Shown here piece after piece: positions 43,787 through 52,075 of a stretch of 64,000 nt of DNA. Position 1 is the stretch's first letter. Every line of letters starts with the position of its first letter. The notes beneath the pieces were generated by a model. That model saw only the letters and a program-made list of their open reading frames with translations. It had not been told where the DNA came from and did not search any database. Source of the DNA: Pseudobacteriovorax antillogorgiicola (GTDB lineage: Bacteria > Bdellovibrionota_B > Oligoflexia > Oligoflexales > RGVZ01); NCBI GenBank assembly GCA_945898195.1, contig CAMDHM010000008.1:1-64000 (forward strand), written 5' to 3'. Made by a program: the position numbers and the translations under genes.

Positions 43787-45667
43787 ATGCGCGTCGCTCA
43801 GGGTGCAATGCTAGCGGTCGGTGTCTCTGTGGTCTTGATCCAATGCAGAGCCGAGGATCAGAAACATAAAGTTTCCGGTATATCCGGCGTTGCCGAGCTC
43901 GACGCCGCCGCGATTTCCGGTGGGGCGTCGTTTACTTTTGATGGGCGAACGATTTTAACCCGGTCTGCCCTCCTTGAGATCATAAAGGAGCAGGGGGATG
44001 AAATTAATGATGGCGCAAGTGCGAGCGACAATCAGTTTGGTGGCAGACTTAAATCTCCTTCGTCGAATTCGGATGACAAATTTAGCGCAGGGATCCTCGC
44101 GAAGGCCCGGGTTAAGGGCCAGGGGGAGCGGGTTAATTTTTCCATAAAATTAAATGATGAGGATATGGCCGCCTTGGGTGGCGCTTCAGCCCTTCCGGGA
44201 TTGAAGGTTACTGGTCACACCTCTCTTGATTCCGATGCCGGCTGTCACGGGGCCGATTTTTCAAGCATTGACGGGATAGGAGTGGAAATCTTGGATAAGG
44301 CCTCAGAAATTCTGAGCGCGTGTACGCTTACCTCCAATCGGCTCGAATCCCGTGATCGCGTGGTCACACAGTTTAACTTGGAAATGAATGTTGGCAGAGG
44401 TGCAATCAAGCTTTCTACCTTGTCTCGTATGTTCAAGGGCTCCAATGATGGCGAGCCCTGCAAATATAATGTTGCGCAGGCAATGGCCAGCGTTGAGGGG
44501 GCGTGCATCAGTTACATCGAAGATATCACTCATGGCAGCGGAGCAGGGTTGAAGGCTTCCGCTCAGGCCAATCTACAATTAGGGGATTCGGCGCTTGGTT
44601 TCAGGGCCCATGTGCCGACTCCAAACCTACATCAAATCTTGACCTTGGCTTCCGGAGATGGTTCGCAGGTGCCGACTGAAGATGAGTCCGTCTTGATTAA
44701 GATCGATCGCAGCACAACGACAAGAACGATCGGGGCGGGTGAAATGGGTCGTTATATTGGCGGTAAAATGCCAGTGCGGATTAATAATTGGGAGGGCACC
44801 GTTGATTTTGCTGAAATGAATAGTCGCCGCCAACCAAGCTATAAGTTCACGAGGACCGACGGTCCGGCGGAGACTGTGGTGGGGTTTATTGAAACCAAAT
44901 ATGATCCAAAACCAGTTCCAGTTCCAGTGCCGACTCCGACTCCAACAACGATTCCGACTGCGTCGGGCATTTGCGAATCTGTGTTGTCGTCAAGTTTCCC
45001 TAGTGGTTCAAGTGCCCTTCCTGCAGGGAGCACGGCTGGCTACGTTTCGTTGATGAACCCATTAACTTCAGTTTGTACAGCGAGCAGCGGGACCTCGATG
45101 TGCCGGCAGTTTAAGTCCATTGATTCGGCCTTGTTTGCATCCATCAAGTCAGAATACGGCGTTCCAAATAAAAAATCGGGCGCGGCCTATTTTGAGGTCT
45201 ACGTGCTTCGTTCTTGTTCGGCCCAAGCGTCGACCGTGGGGCTGTCTCCGACTCCAGTTTCTGGGTTGGGGGTATTGAGCATGGGGATTGAAAGTTCTGG
45301 AAAATTGATCGGGCAGGGAGTTTCTGCTGCAGTCTTTCCAAAATCCAAGGCTGGTGACGTAATTCAGGTCCTCGCTGATTTTGATAACAAACGGCTGTAC
45401 CTCGGACACAACAATGAATGGGTTTATTTTCCACAAGCAGGGACGCCATCGGTTGCTTCGGTCTTTGATCAAGCTAAATTCACTGCGGGACTGATGGTTA
45501 CAAAAGGAGACGGCACCGCAATTGACTATGCCCCCTTCATCACGCTGGGTGCCGGGTGGGAAGTTTTGGTAAACATGGGACAACAGGCCTTTAGGTATTC
45601 GGTGCCGGATTTAGCTGCTGTTTTGCCAAGCACCACAGCTCCGGTCGTCCTCAAGGGCTGGTATTAA
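43787..45667 (+). CDS. Large two-domain putative lipoprotein
   Basis: A 626-residue protein with an N-terminal hydrophobic stretch ending in VLIQC (Cys 20); Gln before the Cys is atypical for a lipobox. The first domain (about 25-370) is beta-rich with paired cysteines. A Pro/Val/Thr linker (KPVPVPVPTPTPTTIP, near 379) joins it to a second domain (about 395-626) that contains FEVYVLRSC, LYLGHNNEWVYF and a regular strand pattern reminiscent of a SPRY-like or lectin fold. That fold guess is weak. It is divergent from clpB. Function unknown. Confidence 0.6.
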   Translation: MRVAQGAMLAVGVSVVLIQCRAEDQKHKVSGISGVAELDAAAISGGASFTFDGRTILTRSALLEIIKEQGDEINDGASASDNQFGGRLKSPSSNSDDKFSAGILAKARVKGQGERVNFSIKLNDEDMAALGGASALPGLKVTGHTSLDSDAGCHGADFSSIDGIGVEILDKASEILSACTLTSNRLESRDRVVTQFNLEMNVGRGAIKLSTLSRMFKGSNDGEPCKYNVAQAMASVEGACISYIEDITHGSGAGLKASAQANLQLGDSALGFRAHVPTPNLHQILTLASGDGSQVPTEDESVLIKIDRSTTTRTIGAGEMGRYIGGKMPVRINNWEGTVDFAEMNSRRQPSYKFTRTDGPAETVVGFIETKYDPKPVPVPVPTPTPTTIPTASGICESVLSSSFPSGSSALPAGSTAGYVSLMNPLTSVCTASSGTSMCRQFKSIDSALFASIKSEYGVPNKKSGAAYFEVYVLRSCSAQASTVGLSPTPVSGLGVLSMGIESSGKLIGQGVSAAVFPKSKAGDVIQVLADFDNKRLYLGHNNEWVYFPQAGTPSVASVFDQAKFTAGLMVTKGDGTAIDYAPFITLGAGWEVLVNMGQQAFRYSVPDLAAVLPSTTAPVVLKGWY

Positions 45668-45696
45668 CCGGGATCGCGGCGATTTGCATGGCCTTC

Positions 45697-45725
45697 AGGG
45701 CCTCTAGGGCCTCTAGGGCCTGATT
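45697..45725 (+). terminator. agggcctct repeats with a possible terminator hairpin
   Basis: The 9-base unit agggcctct occurs at 45697-45705 and 45706-45714, with a partial third copy agggcct before GATTTTT. AGGGCCTCT paired with the next AGGGCCT makes an imperfect seven-pair stem with one G-G mismatch, followed by T5. This may terminate the lipoprotein transcript; it may also be a simple microrepeat. Confidence 0.4.
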
Positions 45726-45811
45726 TTTCCGTCGGACAGGCCTTTAATTTCTGATATGAGACACGGTTCTGGCCCTATTTCGGGCCCCATGACGGTGGCG
45801 CTGAACCTGGC

Positions 45812-47152
45812 ATGTTGCACGATCTTCAATCACGAAACAATGCGCGTCCTCGCTCCAAAGCTTTGTTCGAAGAGGCCGCTGGGCTGATGCCTGGCGGGGT
45901 CAACTCGCCCGTTCGTGCTTTCGCATCCGTTGGCGGTACGCCCGTGTTTATGAAGCGAGGCAACGGTGCCTATCTGTGGGACGAAGACGGCAACCGCTAC
46001 ATCGATTACATCACGAGCTGGGGTCCTGCGATCGTCGGACACGCCCATCCCGAAGTGCTCAAAGCCATTAATGATGCGGCCGCGGATGGTTTGTCCTTTG
46101 GGACGCCGACGGCCCGAGAGAGCGTTTTAGCGCATAAAATTATCGATGCGATGCCCGCCATCGAAATGCTTCGGCTGGTCTCCAGTGGTACGGAAGCTTG
46201 CATGTCTGCCCTGCGCGTGGCCCGGGCATTCACTGGGCGAACCAAGATTTTGAAGTTTGAAGGTTGTTACCACGGACACGCTGATATGCTCCTGGTGAAG
46301 GCGGGTTCTGGGGCTGCAACCCTTGGCCTTTCCGGTAGCCCCGGTGTTCCGGAATCAACGGCCCAGCATACGCTGACAGCCCACTTCAACGACGTGGAAC
46401 AGCTGAAGGAAATTTTTTCGGCGAATCACGAAGCGATTGCCGCCGTTATTGTGGAGCCCATCATTGGTAACGCTGGATTCATCCGGCCTCTGCCCGGATT
46501 TTATGAGGCCTTGAAAAATCTCTGTGACGAACACGGAACGATTTTGATTTTTGACGAAGTGATGACCGGTTTTCGTGTTGCACACGGGGGCTACCAAAGC
46601 TTGTGCGGAATCAAACCCGACATGACCGTTCTTGGAAAAGTCATTGGCGGTGGAATGCCGGTGGGTGCTTATGGTGGACGCCGCGATATTATGAGTTTGG
46701 TTGCGCCCTCCGGCCCGGTTTATCAAGCCGGTACGCTTTCGGGAAATCCCGTGGCGGTTGCTTGTGGGATAAAAACCTTGGAAATCTTGTCGCGCCCCGG
46801 TGCATACGAAACCCTTTCAGCGCGTAGTTCGCAGCTCGTCCATGGATTCAAGTCCGCGGCCGAAGATTTCGGAATCCCGCTCACTGTGGATTTCGAGGGG
46901 GGAATGTTTGGGTTTTTCTTTGCGAAAGACGCCGTCCGTAACTATGAAGACGCAAAGCGTACAAATCTAGAAACCTTCAAAACATTTTTTCAGTTGATGC
47001 TCGATGACGGCATTTATTTGGCGCCATCGGCGTTTGAGGCGGGGTTTCTTTCGTTGGCTCATACAGAGGCTGACATTGATTCGACGGTGCAGGCAGCCCG
47101 CCGGGCATTCAAGTCCATCGGCGAGAATGCAACCAAGAAGGCGGGTCGCTGA
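45812..47152 (+). CDS. hemL: Glutamate-1-semialdehyde 2,1-aminomutase HemL
   Basis: A 446-residue class-III PLP enzyme that makes 5-aminolevulinate from glutamate-1-semialdehyde in heme synthesis by the C5 pathway. Motifs are [50 protein letters not shown] and [15 protein letters not shown] with the PLP lysine; [10 protein letters not shown] is also diagnostic. The mqnA-like gene starts at the base after the stop codon. Heme made here would feed the ccm-dependent cytochromes encoded elsewhere in the window. Confidence 0.96.
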   Translation: MLHDLQSRNNARPRSKALFEEAAGLMPGGVNSPVRAFASVGGTPVFMKRGNGAYLWDEDGNRYIDYITSWGPAIVGHAHPEVLKAINDAAADGLSFGTPTARESVLAHKIIDAMPAIEMLRLVSSGTEACMSALRVARAFTGRTKILKFEGCYHGHADMLLVKAGSGAATLGLSGSPGVPESTAQHTLTAHFNDVEQLKEIFSANHEAIAAVIVEPIIGNAGFIRPLPGFYEALKNLCDEHGTILIFDEVMTGFRVAHGGYQSLCGIKPDMTVLGKVIGGGMPVGAYGGRRDIMSLVAPSGPVYQAGTLSGNPVAVACGIKTLEILSRPGAYETLSARSSQLVHGFKSAAEDFGIPLTVDFEGGMFGFFFAKDAVRNYEDAKRTNLETFKTFFQLMLDDGIYLAPSAFEAGFLSLAHTEADIDSTVQAARRAFKSIGENATKKAGR

Positions 47153-48208
47153 ATGGCTGGCAATACCCCGGCAAACGCGAGTTTTGGTTGGATCAATTAT
47201 TGGAACTTATGGCCTTTGCGGTTGGAATTACGCAAGGCCTTGGCCGGTCGCGTGGATTTTCGTGACGGGCATCCTTCCCAAGTGAATCGTTGGCTGGTGG
47301 AAGGCAGTGTCCAGATGGCGCCGGCGTCCAGCATTTGTCTTTTGAAGCACAATCAACTTAATGTTGCACTGCCGGTTGGAGTGGCCTCGACTGGACCCGT
47401 GATGAGTGTTTATTTGGGATTTCCTGCCGCGCAGCATCAGGCGTTCGACGTGTGGCAGGAGCGAATCGCGGTGCTTAAAGAAACCTACGCGCGGGTCACG
47501 GCCTTTCGATCATTTGATCCGCGTCAGATTGCCCGTGATCTTTTTTCTGCCGTGGCTGAAAAATCCACACCGGGCTTGGTCAACGCGTCGGGACAGATCA
47601 AACTGACGCCGGTGTCGGCGGCGAGTGCTGCCATGACAAAAACCTTGCACCGTTTGTTATTTGGCTCCGATGCGCGCGGGATGGAGCCACGTAGTGGTGA
47701 GGGCTTTCAGCAATCCGGTGAAGGTGATGCCATTGAGCTTTTGATTGGCGACGAGGCTCTGAAACGTCGTTCCGAATTTCCGCAAATTCTGGACCTCGGT
47801 GAAGTTTGGAATCGGATCACTGGCCTGCCCTTTGTTTTTGCGGTCTGGCAATTGGGCGGCAATATGGATGCCGTTGAGGCTGCTGGTTTGCGGCCCATTA
47901 TGAATGCCATCAAAGAAAGTGCGGAATTTGCTCAGGTCAAGATGCGTGTCTCGGCGGCTGATTATCGGGCTGCTTTGATGGACTCCCCGCTGGGGTCTGG
48001 GGTGGATCTGGTCGATCTCCAACAATATTGGCGCGTGATTGAATATACTCTAACCCCCCAGCATCTCAGGGGTCTTGTTCTTTACCTTTGCCTAGCGCGA
48101 GCTACCGGCGCCGTACGTCCAGATAATGATGATATGGCCCTTCAGCGCCTGATGCGGTGGCAGCAACAAACAGCTGACGCGTCGGGCGTGATTTCTTCGC
48201 TGCACTAA
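47153..48208 (+). CDS. mqnA: MqnA-like chorismate dehydratase of the futalosine pathway
   Basis: A 351-residue protein of the periplasmic-binding-protein fold. WINYWNLWPLRLEL near residue 13 matches the MqnA N-terminus (G-x-[VI]-x-[YF]-x-N-x-x-P-L). LLIGDEAL and LDLGEVWNRITGLPFVFAVW match its hallmark D-L-G-x-x-W-x-x-x-T-G-L-P-F-V-[FY]-A. MqnA dehydrates chorismate to 3-enolpyruvylbenzoate, the first step of futalosine menaquinone synthesis. The protein is about 70 residues longer than usual, with an insertion around residues 140-195. It starts immediately after hemL. The related MqnD is a less likely reading. Confidence 0.75.
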   Translation: MAGNTPANASFGWINYWNLWPLRLELRKALAGRVDFRDGHPSQVNRWLVEGSVQMAPASSICLLKHNQLNVALPVGVASTGPVMSVYLGFPAAQHQAFDVWQERIAVLKETYARVTAFRSFDPRQIARDLFSAVAEKSTPGLVNASGQIKLTPVSAASAAMTKTLHRLLFGSDARGMEPRSGEGFQQSGEGDAIELLIGDEALKRRSEFPQILDLGEVWNRITGLPFVFAVWQLGGNMDAVEAAGLRPIMNAIKESAEFAQVKMRVSAADYRAALMDSPLGSGVDLVDLQQYWRVIEYTLTPQHLRGLVLYLCLARATGAVRPDNDDMALQRLMRWQQQTADASGVISSLH

Positions 48209-48302
48209 CCTGTTTCTTTAGGGTTGTTTTTTCGGAGCGGTGGATGATAAGCCACCGCTTCACAATGGTTTTTTGAGCCCTAATGACAGAAAAGAGGCCC
48301 AC

Positions 48303-48779
48303 ATGTCCAACAATCCGCGCGTCATTGAATTCCACTACGTACTTCACGACTTGAAGGGTGAAATGATCGACCAATCGGAAGAAGGCGAGCCGCTCGCGTT
48401 TCTGGAAGGCTCTGGTCAAATTATTCCTGGTTTGGAAAGTGTCCTGCTGACGATGACCAAAGGTGACAAGCGCGAAGTTCACGTGAAGGCGGAAGATGCC
48501 TATGGCGACCGCGATGAGACCCTGGTCGCTAATGTTCCTGTGGACCAGCTGCCGAGCTCAGAAGTTAAAATTGGCGATATGTTCCGCGGCGGCCCTGATC
48601 AGGATGATCCGATCATGGTCGTTACGTCGGTCACTGAAAGCCATGTGACTCTTGATGCGAATCATCCATTGGCTGGCAAAGATCTCGTTTTCAAAGTCGA
48701 GATCACCGAGATGCGTCTCGCTACCAAAGATGAGTTGGATCACGGCCATGCCCACGGCGCTGGTGGACATCATCACTAG
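48303..48779 (+). CDS. SlyD-like FKBP-type peptidyl-prolyl isomerase
   Basis: A 158-residue cytoplasmic isomerase and chaperone. FHYVLHDLKGEMIDQS, FLEGSGQIIPGLESVL and EDAYGDRDETLV belong to the FKBP domain. The insert-in-flap region follows, and DANHPLAGKDLVF is the SlyD signature. The His-rich tail, HGHAHGAGGHHH, should bind nickel or other metals, as in SlyD. AGAGG precedes the ATG at 48303. The gene ends just before a strong bidirectional terminator shared with prfC. Confidence 0.9.
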   Translation: MSNNPRVIEFHYVLHDLKGEMIDQSEEGEPLAFLEGSGQIIPGLESVLLTMTKGDKREVHVKAEDAYGDRDETLVANVPVDQLPSSEVKIGDMFRGGPDQDDPIMVVTSVTESHVTLDANHPLAGKDLVFKVEITEMRLATKDELDHGHAHGAGGHHH

Positions 48780-48804
48780 GTAATGCGATCGAGAATTTTT
48801 TTTT

Positions 48805-48841
48805 AAAAACCCCGTCACTTTCGAGTGGCGGGGTTTTTTTT
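48805..48841. terminator. Bidirectional terminator between slyD-like gene and prfC
   Basis: The arms ccccgtcact (48810-48819) and agtggcgggg (48824-48833) enclose a TTCG tetraloop, with one G-T pair. An A-run on the left and eight Ts on the right make it a T-tailed hairpin on both strands. It can therefore end both convergent transcripts. Confidence 0.9.
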
Positions 48842-48854
48842 AAGTCAGATTAAA

Positions 48855-50465
48855 TTAACTGCGGTCCTGAAGGTTTTCAGAGGTGGTGGCAAAGGTGATC
48901 TTCGGGTGCCGTTCGTTCAGGAGTTTGAGTCGCCAGATTTGATCCAGGAGGATGACCGGATTTTCGTGTTGGTCCCGAGCGATGATGTGAGCCTGGTCCT
49001 TCAAAATAGCATCGATCGCAGCGGCATCGGTGCTGCGAATCCAACGCGCAGCCGAGTAGGGCAGGGCATGAAGCTGTACCTTGACGCTGTATTCGAATTC
49101 GATGCGGTATTTCACCACGTCAAACTGAAGGGCACCGACGACCCCAAGGTAATGGTCGTTGGAGGTGATTGGGCGCAGAACCTGGACGGCACCTTCTTCC
49201 GAAAGCTGATCCAGGGCCTTATTGAGCTGCTTGGATTTCAGCGGATCTTTAAGTTGCACGCGAACAAAATGCTCAGGCGAGAAAACTGGAATGCCTGAAT
49301 AGATCAAGTCCTCGCCCTCGCTGAGGGTGTCCCCAATCTTGAAAATCCCAGGATCATGAATACCGACGATGTCGCCCGCGTAGGCCTCGTCAACAAGACT
49401 GCGGTCTTGAGCCATAAATTGGGTCGGACGGCCAAGGCGTGATTCGCGTTTCAGCCGCACATGCCAAGCCTTCATTCCCCGTTCGAATTTTCCCGAAACG
49501 ATCCGCATAAAAGCCACGCGGTCCCGGTGGGAAGGGTCCATGTTTGCCTGAATTTTAAAGATGAAGGCAGAAAATTTTGGTTCAGTTGGCTGAACCGTAC
49601 GGCTGGTCGAGGGCCGTGGCATTGGCGACGGTGAAATTTCAACAAGGGCGTCAAGCAAGGTCTGAACGCCAAAATTGTTGAGGGCGCTGCCGAAGAAAAC
49701 GGGGGCCAGTTCGCCGCGCAGATAACGCTCACGGTCAAACGTCTCGCCTGCACTCAGGATTTCAACCTGACTTCGTAGTTCGGCGGCAACCTCTTCGCCT
49801 AATTCAGCATCGACTTCTGGGGAATCTAGGCCAAGTTCAGTTAGCGCAACGGGTCGGGAACGCTCGGCATCTTTTTCAAAAAGCAGAAGCTGCTCGCGCT
49901 GTCGATCATAAACACCGCGAAACCGAATTCCCATACCGATCGGCCAGGTAACCGGGTAGCAGGCGATACCAAGGACCTTTTCAATCTCGTCCATTAGATC
50001 GAATGGATCCCGAGCCTCTCGGTCCATTTTGTTAATGAAGGCCATGATGGGGGTTTGTCGCAGGCTGCACACTTCAAATAATTTTTTTGTTTGGGCCTCG
50101 ACCCCATTGGCGCCATCAATAAGCATCAGGGCGCTATCAACCGCGGTCAGCGTGCGGTACGTATCTTCGGAAAAATCTTGGTGACCTGGGGTATCGATCA
50201 GATTGATCTCGTGCCCTTCATAAGGAAATTTCATGACGGAGGAGGTCACAGAAATTCCGCGCTGCTTTTCAAGCTCCATCCAGTCGGAGGTCGCGAATTT
50301 CTTGCCGCGTTTGGCTTTAACCGTGCCGGCCATCTGGATAGCGCCACCATAAAGCAGCAGCTTTTCCGTAATCGTGGTTTTTCCGGCATCGGGGTGCGAA
50401 ATGATCGCAAAGGTGCGACGCTTGAGAATTTCTTTATTTAGGACGCCAGCGGCGGTAGCAGACAT
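48855..50465 (-). CDS. prfC: Peptide chain release factor 3
   Basis: A 536-residue translational GTPase that recycles RF1/RF2 after termination. The G motifs are SHPDAGKTTITEKLL, DTPGHQDFSEDTYRTL and FINKMDREARDPFDLMDEIE; the first is typical of RF3 and differs from EF-G. Domain II and the RF3 C-terminal domain (FEYSVKVQLHALPYS and on) follow. The ATG at 50465 with GGGG upstream is preferred over a longer frame. The transcript would end at the shared terminator downstream. Confidence 0.95.
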   Translation of the reverse strand: MSATAAGVLNKEILKRRTFAIISHPDAGKTTITEKLLLYGGAIQMAGTVKAKRGKKFATSDWMELEKQRGISVTSSVMKFPYEGHEINLIDTPGHQDFSEDTYRTLTAVDSALMLIDGANGVEAQTKKLFEVCSLRQTPIMAFINKMDREARDPFDLMDEIEKVLGIACYPVTWPIGMGIRFRGVYDRQREQLLLFEKDAERSRPVALTELGLDSPEVDAELGEEVAAELRSQVEILSAGETFDRERYLRGELAPVFFGSALNNFGVQTLLDALVEISPSPMPRPSTSRTVQPTEPKFSAFIFKIQANMDPSHRDRVAFMRIVSGKFERGMKAWHVRLKRESRLGRPTQFMAQDRSLVDEAYAGDIVGIHDPGIFKIGDTLSEGEDLIYSGIPVFSPEHFVRVQLKDPLKSKQLNKALDQLSEEGAVQVLRPITSNDHYLGVVGALQFDVVKYRIEFEYSVKVQLHALPYSAARWIRSTDAAAIDAILKDQAHIIARDQHENPVILLDQIWRLKLLNERHPKITFATTSENLQDRS

Positions 50466-50565
50466 GCCCCACGTTAAACAGCAAACTCCCCGGACTTGCA
50501 ATCAAATCTTAGATTTGTCCAGCCTATAAGGACGTGGGGAGGCCGATCATATCTACCCAGCATAA

Positions 50566-50595
50566 TTGACTTTTTCTGTGTTGAAGGTCCACAAT
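50566..50595 (+). promoter_or_regulatory. Possible sigma-70 promoter of the TolC-RND unit
   Basis: TTGACT (50566-50571) and CACAAT (50590-50595) are separated by 18 bases, with the predicted start about 20-25 bases before the tolC-like ATG at 50624. The -35 is strong and the -10 weak. An AAGGAGGT ribosome-binding site follows at a normal distance. Confidence 0.35.
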
Positions 50596-50623
50596 CCAAT
50601 ACGTGATCATGAAGGAGGTATTA

Positions 50624-52072
50624 ATGAGGAAATGGATCAAAGTGCTGGTTGTGTCGAATCTTGTGGCGACGCCAAGCGCAATGGCATCGGAGAAGCCTCA
50701 AAACTCACCGGGCGGTTCAGGAAATCTGACCCTGGACACCTATCTCGATCAGGTCAGGGGCGGCAATAAGGCAGCACAGGCCGCAGCAGAGCTATCGGAG
50801 GCCGGCGGACTAAAGGCCAAAGAACGCAGCATACTCTTGTCGCCAAATCTATTTTTGAACTACTCGGTATCGCGAGATAATAAGCCGACGAGCAACCCCA
50901 CGATGATGGGAGCATCCACCGACGTGGACAGCATGTCCTACGGGATTTCCCAGCTGACTCCGTTTGGGTTGACTGGCAAATTGGGAATGACGACCAACCA
51001 CATTGTGATTGATGGGGCCAGCCCGCAGTTTTTGCCACTGCCCGACTATTATGAAACCCGCCCTCAATTGGAACTTTCGCAGTCCCTTTGGAAAAACGGA
51101 TTTGGCCGGGAAACACGCGCCCAGTTGGACCTATTGGAAGGGCAGGCGTTGCTTGCAAAACATTCTGAAAAGCTAAAAGAAAAGTTCATGATGGCCGAGG
51201 CCGAAGGAACCTATTGGCGTCTGGCTTTGGCCCGCGAGGCACTTTCTGCGCAGCGTGATTCCTACAACCGCGCGATAAAAATGCGCGAATGGAGCGCCGG
51301 ACGCGTGAAGCTGTCACTGGCAGACCGTGCCGATTTTTTACAGTCTGATGCCGCAGTCAAAGGGCGTGAACTGGAACTTCAAATTGCGACAGACGAGGAA
51401 CAGTCTGCGTCGCGTCAACTAAATTCACTCCGTGGAGTTGCGAGTGAAAAGGTATCTGAGTCCCTTAATAAGTTAACGACAGACACCATTGAAAAAATGC
51501 CCGATCCAAATCGTAGCGGACCGCGAGAGGATGTTTTGGCGGCGCGCCAGGCGGAAGTCGTGGCAAAGTCAGCAGCAAGGTTGGCGCGGGAAAAATACGC
51601 ACCGCAAGTTGATCTTTATATGACCTATGCTGGCAACGGCCGCGATGCGACCTTTGGAAGGTCGAGCACAGATGCCATGGCCATTAAGAACCCATCACGC
51701 GTTTACGGCGTTAAAGTCAACGTTCCCCTTGGCGTGACGGCGGTTATGGATCAGCAGCGTGGTGTTGAAATGGATGCGCGTGCGAGCGAACTTACCCGTG
51801 AGCGCAAAGAATTCGAGGAAGAACGCGAATGGGCGGGCCTCAAGGATTCCTTGGGCGATGCCCGCAAACGCCTGGATTTGGTAACCAATATGGAAGCCGT
51901 CCAAAAAGAGAAGTACGAATATGAAAAAGGTCGCCAGGCCAAGGGCCGGTCGACTCTTTTTCAAGTGTTGATTTTTGAACAAGATTACGCTCAAGCCCAG
52001 CTCAATCGGATTCGCATGAAGGCAGATTACATGCGGATCGTCGCCCAAATGAAAACCTTCGGAGGCAACTGA
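50624..52072 (+). CDS. TolC-family outer-membrane efflux protein
   Basis: A 482-residue exported protein with a signal peptide (MRKWIKVLVVSNLVATPSAM) and the long alpha-helical heptad regions of the OEP/TolC family in two halves. Features are LELSQSLWKNGFGRETRAQLD, and YKLGR-like motifs such as YEKGRQAKGRSTLFQVL and EWSAGRVKLSLADRADFLQS, which lie in the two matching helices. It would form the outer-membrane duct for efflux. AAGGAGGT precedes the ATG at 50624. The RND pump gene starts three bases after its stop codon. Confidence 0.85.
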   Translation: MRKWIKVLVVSNLVATPSAMASEKPQNSPGGSGNLTLDTYLDQVRGGNKAAQAAAELSEAGGLKAKERSILLSPNLFLNYSVSRDNKPTSNPTMMGASTDVDSMSYGISQLTPFGLTGKLGMTTNHIVIDGASPQFLPLPDYYETRPQLELSQSLWKNGFGRETRAQLDLLEGQALLAKHSEKLKEKFMMAEAEGTYWRLALAREALSAQRDSYNRAIKMREWSAGRVKLSLADRADFLQSDAAVKGRELELQIATDEEQSASRQLNSLRGVASEKVSESLNKLTTDTIEKMPDPNRSGPREDVLAARQAEVVAKSAARLAREKYAPQVDLYMTYAGNGRDATFGRSSTDAMAIKNPSRVYGVKVNVPLGVTAVMDQQRGVEMDARASELTRERKEFEEEREWAGLKDSLGDARKRLDLVTNMEAVQKEKYEYEKGRQAKGRSTLFQVLIFEQDYAQAQLNRIRMKADYMRIVAQMKTFGGN

Positions 52073-52075
52073 ACC

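Noticed and set aside
45697-45720. Tandem agggcctct units as a possible CRISPR-like array
   Set aside because: Units are nine bases with no spacers and only two and a half copies; a terminator or microrepeat explains them better.
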